Notes under the pieces: generated by a model
What the model was told of the DNA's origin: nothing
Database searches by the model: none
What the model saw: only the letters and a program-made list of their open reading frames with translations
In this document: positions 62,901 through 64,000 of the stretch, piece by piece
Layout: each line of letters begins with the position of its first letter
Position numbering within the stretch: position 1 is the stretch's first letter
Source of the DNA: Streptomyces sp. CB02414
GTDB lineage: Bacteria > Actinomycetota > Actinomycetes > Streptomycetales > Streptomycetaceae
Reading direction: 5' to 3'
Assembly: GCF_001905385.1 (NCBI RefSeq)
Contig: NZ_LIPF01000007.1
Coordinates: 186,001 to 250,000, forward strand
DNA: 64,000 nucleotides
Position numbers and translations under genes: made by a program

Positions 62901-64000
62901 CGGCACCGCCGTCACCGCCACGACCGAGAGCGCCGGTCCGGACGCCGCCCGCTGGCGGGTGGTCAGCACCTCCTCCGACGGCACCAGCGTCCAGCACGCC
63001 GAGGCGTATCTGCACGCCGCATCCGACGACAACTCGGTACCGCAGGGCTGCGACCTCGAGCAGTTGCGGACAGACTTCCCGCACGCGGTCGACCCGGTGG
63101 AGATCTACCGGCAGATGCGCGAGGAACGCGGCGTGCATCACGGCCCGTCGTTCCTCGGCCTGCAGGCCCTGTACTCGGACGGCGCGCCCGCGGACCGCGA
63201 GGGCGCCCGTCTGCTGGCCCACGTGCGGGTACCGGACGAGGGCCGGGCCGGCGCCCAGGCCCTGCACTGCCACCCGGTCGCGCTGGACACGTGTCTGCAG
63301 GCCGTGGCGGGTGTCGTCCTGCGCTCCGGATCCGTGCCCGAGGGTGGCATCCTGCCGCGGGGCATCGAGGAACTGCGGCTGTACGCGAAGGTCCCGCTCG
63401 ACGGGTACTGCCTGGTCACCCTGCGGCAGATGAGCGCCGACCGGTACATCGCCGACTTCCGGTTGTGGGCCCATGACGGGTCCGTCGCCGCCGACGCCAC
63501 CGGCGTGGAGTTCCGTCACGTACCCGCCGAGAGTGCGGAGGAGCGCTTCAGCCGCCGTCTGCTCCGCGCCTGCTGGGAGCCCAGCGAGCGCCCGGCGCCG
63601 AGCCCGGCGACCGGAACCTGGACCCTTCTCGCCGAAGCCGGCCGTGAGGAGTACGCCTCTTCCCTGGCCGAGGCGCTGCGGGAGCTGGGCGCCACAGTCG
63701 GCCTCCGGGTCGCCGCTCCGCACGGTTCCGCAGCGTCGTGGCCGTCCGCAACCTCCGACGACGGACAGGTCTCGCAGACGGTCGTGTACCTGCCGGCTCC
63801 CGGCACTGACCGCGACAGCGCGTCCCCCGACCAGTTGGCCAGGCGGCAAGTGGCTCGCCTCGCGGAAACCGCCGGAGCACTGGCAGGCGCCGCGCACGGC
63901 GACGCGGCGGCACCCCGCCTGTGGACCGTCACCCGTGCCGCACAGCACGTCACGCCCGGGGACGAGCCGGACCTGGCCCAGGCCGGCCTGCGTGGGTTCG
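59908..64000 (+). CDS. Type I polyketide synthase, 3' end outside the window (KS-AT-DH-...)
   Basis: ATG 59908 opens a frame that stays open to the window end (1,364 residues visible). KS: PVAVVGAACRFPGEA, active-site Cys186 in VESACASGLVAVHSA, plus the His motifs VEAHGPGTAVGDP and KTNIGHTEPVSGV. AT: active-site Ser643 in IGHSMGEVAAAVASG. DH: His950 in LDAHRVNDVAVVPG; the usual HxxxGxxxxP has Asp in place of Gly, so activity is uncertain. No loading module or ACP precedes the KS, suggesting an iterative or MAS-like enzyme that takes a primer from outside. The AT motif does not by itself settle malonyl versus methylmalonyl. Upstream hydroxylases and the LAL regulator could belong to the same cluster. 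Confidence 0.92.
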   Translation, partial: MDAHAGSDALGAGQDEPVAVVGAACRFPGEARSLTSLWRLLMSRRETVREVPAERWEQAELAGLPAQVAARLRHGCFLDDDVYAYDPEFFGINAQEAPWVDPEHRLLSEVVWEAVEHAGIPAQRLSGTPTGMFFGIYQKDYMLRVQRPLEEVNAYAMYTGFDSIGPGRVGFMLDLKGPQVVVESACASGLVAVHSACQSLRAGESDVAVAGAAMLTLGPEGVIAPALWGVFSPTGRCHAFDAAADGYVRGEGCGVVVLKRLSDALRAGDRVLAVLRGTAVNQNGRGTRLSAPSEPAQIDLYRMALERAGVDAGDVGMVEAHGPGTAVGDPIEFAAVAAVYGKGRDRCALGSVKTNIGHTEPVSGVAGLLKAIASLRHGRVPASLHFNRWNPQIDAEGTRLFVPTDTTEWPVRDGTRLAAVSSFGISGTNVHVVLEQPPVQSPAQASGPSPVRRAARPAEAPRVFPLSAGTPVALRSAAGRLAQWLKHEGAQIPLGDVAHTLAVRRSPTRERAAVVAADRTELVARLEELAAGRTPGAGVATGRALPEAGQGQGVVFVFAGHGSQWGGMCRRLLDHDPEFTRVVDELEPLVAEESGFSLRETLNRPEVVTGFDRVQPVIFAVQLGLAAMWRSHGVEPAAVIGHSMGEVAAAVASGALSVRDGVRVICRRSRLILRTAGQGLMASVALGRAEVERLLAEQDVRGVSIAVVASPENTVVGGDADRIRHLAEEWDAQGVGIRVIEVDVASHTAHMDPILPDLADALAEVTGRPPHTTFYSTVSDDPRERGAFDASYWSDNLRRVVRFADAVHAAAEDGHRLFVEIGPHPVLIHPVQATLTGNSHSGTAVVPSLLRDTDDQLAFHTHVAALHCAGHPLDWADRHRDGALADVPPTTWERTRYVVEPSPLRQRAGVLTSLAAHPLTGPHTADPDGEGRHLWQTRVSPRTLPWLDAHRVNDVAVVPGAALCEMAVAAACDLYGAGPQRLRVTGVELQRLLLPAADGTAVTATTESAGPDAARWRVVSTSSDGTSVQHAEAYLHAASDDNSVPQGCDLEQLRTDFPHAVDPVEIYRQMREERGVHHGPSFLGLQALYSDGAPADREGARLLAHVRVPDEGRAGAQALHCHPVALDTCLQAVAGVVLRSGSVPEGGILPRGIEELRLYAKVPLDGYCLVTLRQMSADRYIADFRLWAHDGSVAADATGVEFRHVPAESAEERFSRRLLRACWEPSERPAPSPATGTWTLLAEAGREEYASSLAEALRELGATVGLRVAAPHGSAASWPSATSDDGQVSQTVVYLPAPGTDRDSASPDQLARRQVARLAETAGALAGAAHGDAAAPRLWTVTRAAQHVTPGDEPDLAQAGLRGF

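Noticed and set aside
59757..63953. Several long minus-strand frames (up to 898 residues) over the polyketide synthase
   Set aside because: They are antisense to a KS-AT-DH frame with intact active-site motifs.
1..64000. tRNA, rRNA, CRISPR arrays and complete insertion sequences
   Set aside because: I looked for cloverleaf-like repeats, regular spacer arrays and intact transposase frames and found none; only one short IS5-type remnant is supported.

Overview
The window is high-GC actinobacterial DNA, almost certainly from the accessory arm of a Streptomyces chromosome. The evidence is the base composition, many GTG starts (and one TTG), an apparent rare TTA codon, a SARP/NB-ARC regulator, a large ATP-binding LuxR regulator, the complete 2-methylisoborneol operon with its family 2B encapsulin, and the start of a type I polyketide synthase. 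I see no rRNA, tRNA or CRISPR array. All calls come from reading the sequence and recalling protein families; no database search was possible.

Layout. 0-5.7 kb: the 3' part of an MFS transporter, then about 1.4 kb of gene debris (a decayed membrane protein, pieces resembling the 3' end of crtE and the 5' end of crtI, and the tail of an ECF sigma factor), a DUF899 protein with a frameshifted start, and an aromatic amino acid hydroxylase. 5.7-13.5 kb: a Tat-exported L-amino-acid oxidase, a DUF4241 protein, a small membrane protein behind a structured leader, and an HTH-SARP-NB-ARC regulator. 13.7-19.3 kb: an APH-like kinase, a divergent SDR/MerR pair with a MerR-type 20-bp-spacer promoter, and four small secreted proteins under an ArsR/DUF5937 regulator with a TTG start. 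19.3-25.4 kb: a patchwork with an IS5-type remnant, a GNAT gene, a CDF transporter/ArsR pair, several frameshifted genes and a striking AT-rich 39-bp inverted repeat.

25.5-30.6 kb holds the most interesting system: an EACC1 gene two bases ahead of a 1,517-residue caspase / STAND NTPase / transmembrane / WD-repeat protein. Its third codon is TTA, so translation may depend on the developmental tRNA bldA. This looks like a triggered self-destruction (biological conflict) module.

30.9-36.9 kb: DUF3291, a translationally coupled M20 amidohydrolase/MFS pair with a divergent AsnC-type regulator, and an NmrA-like reductase divergent from a frameshifted TetR gene. 36.9-40.5 kb: encapsulin, 2-methylisoborneol synthase and GPP methyltransferase. 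40.8-52.5 kb: an MBL hydrolase, a RecQ-like helicase, and a locus that looks devoted to the cell envelope: epimerase, two-component system, GT2/DUF2064/methyltransferase operon, a coupled membrane protein plus b-type cytochrome/molybdopterin oxidoreductase, and a polytopic GT-C-like protein. 52.5-64 kb: DM13, RibD-like and nucleotidyltransferase-like proteins, debris, a LuxR-family regulator, a secreted S1 protease with a clear terminator, and the first 1,364 residues of a KS-AT-DH polyketide synthase that runs off the window.
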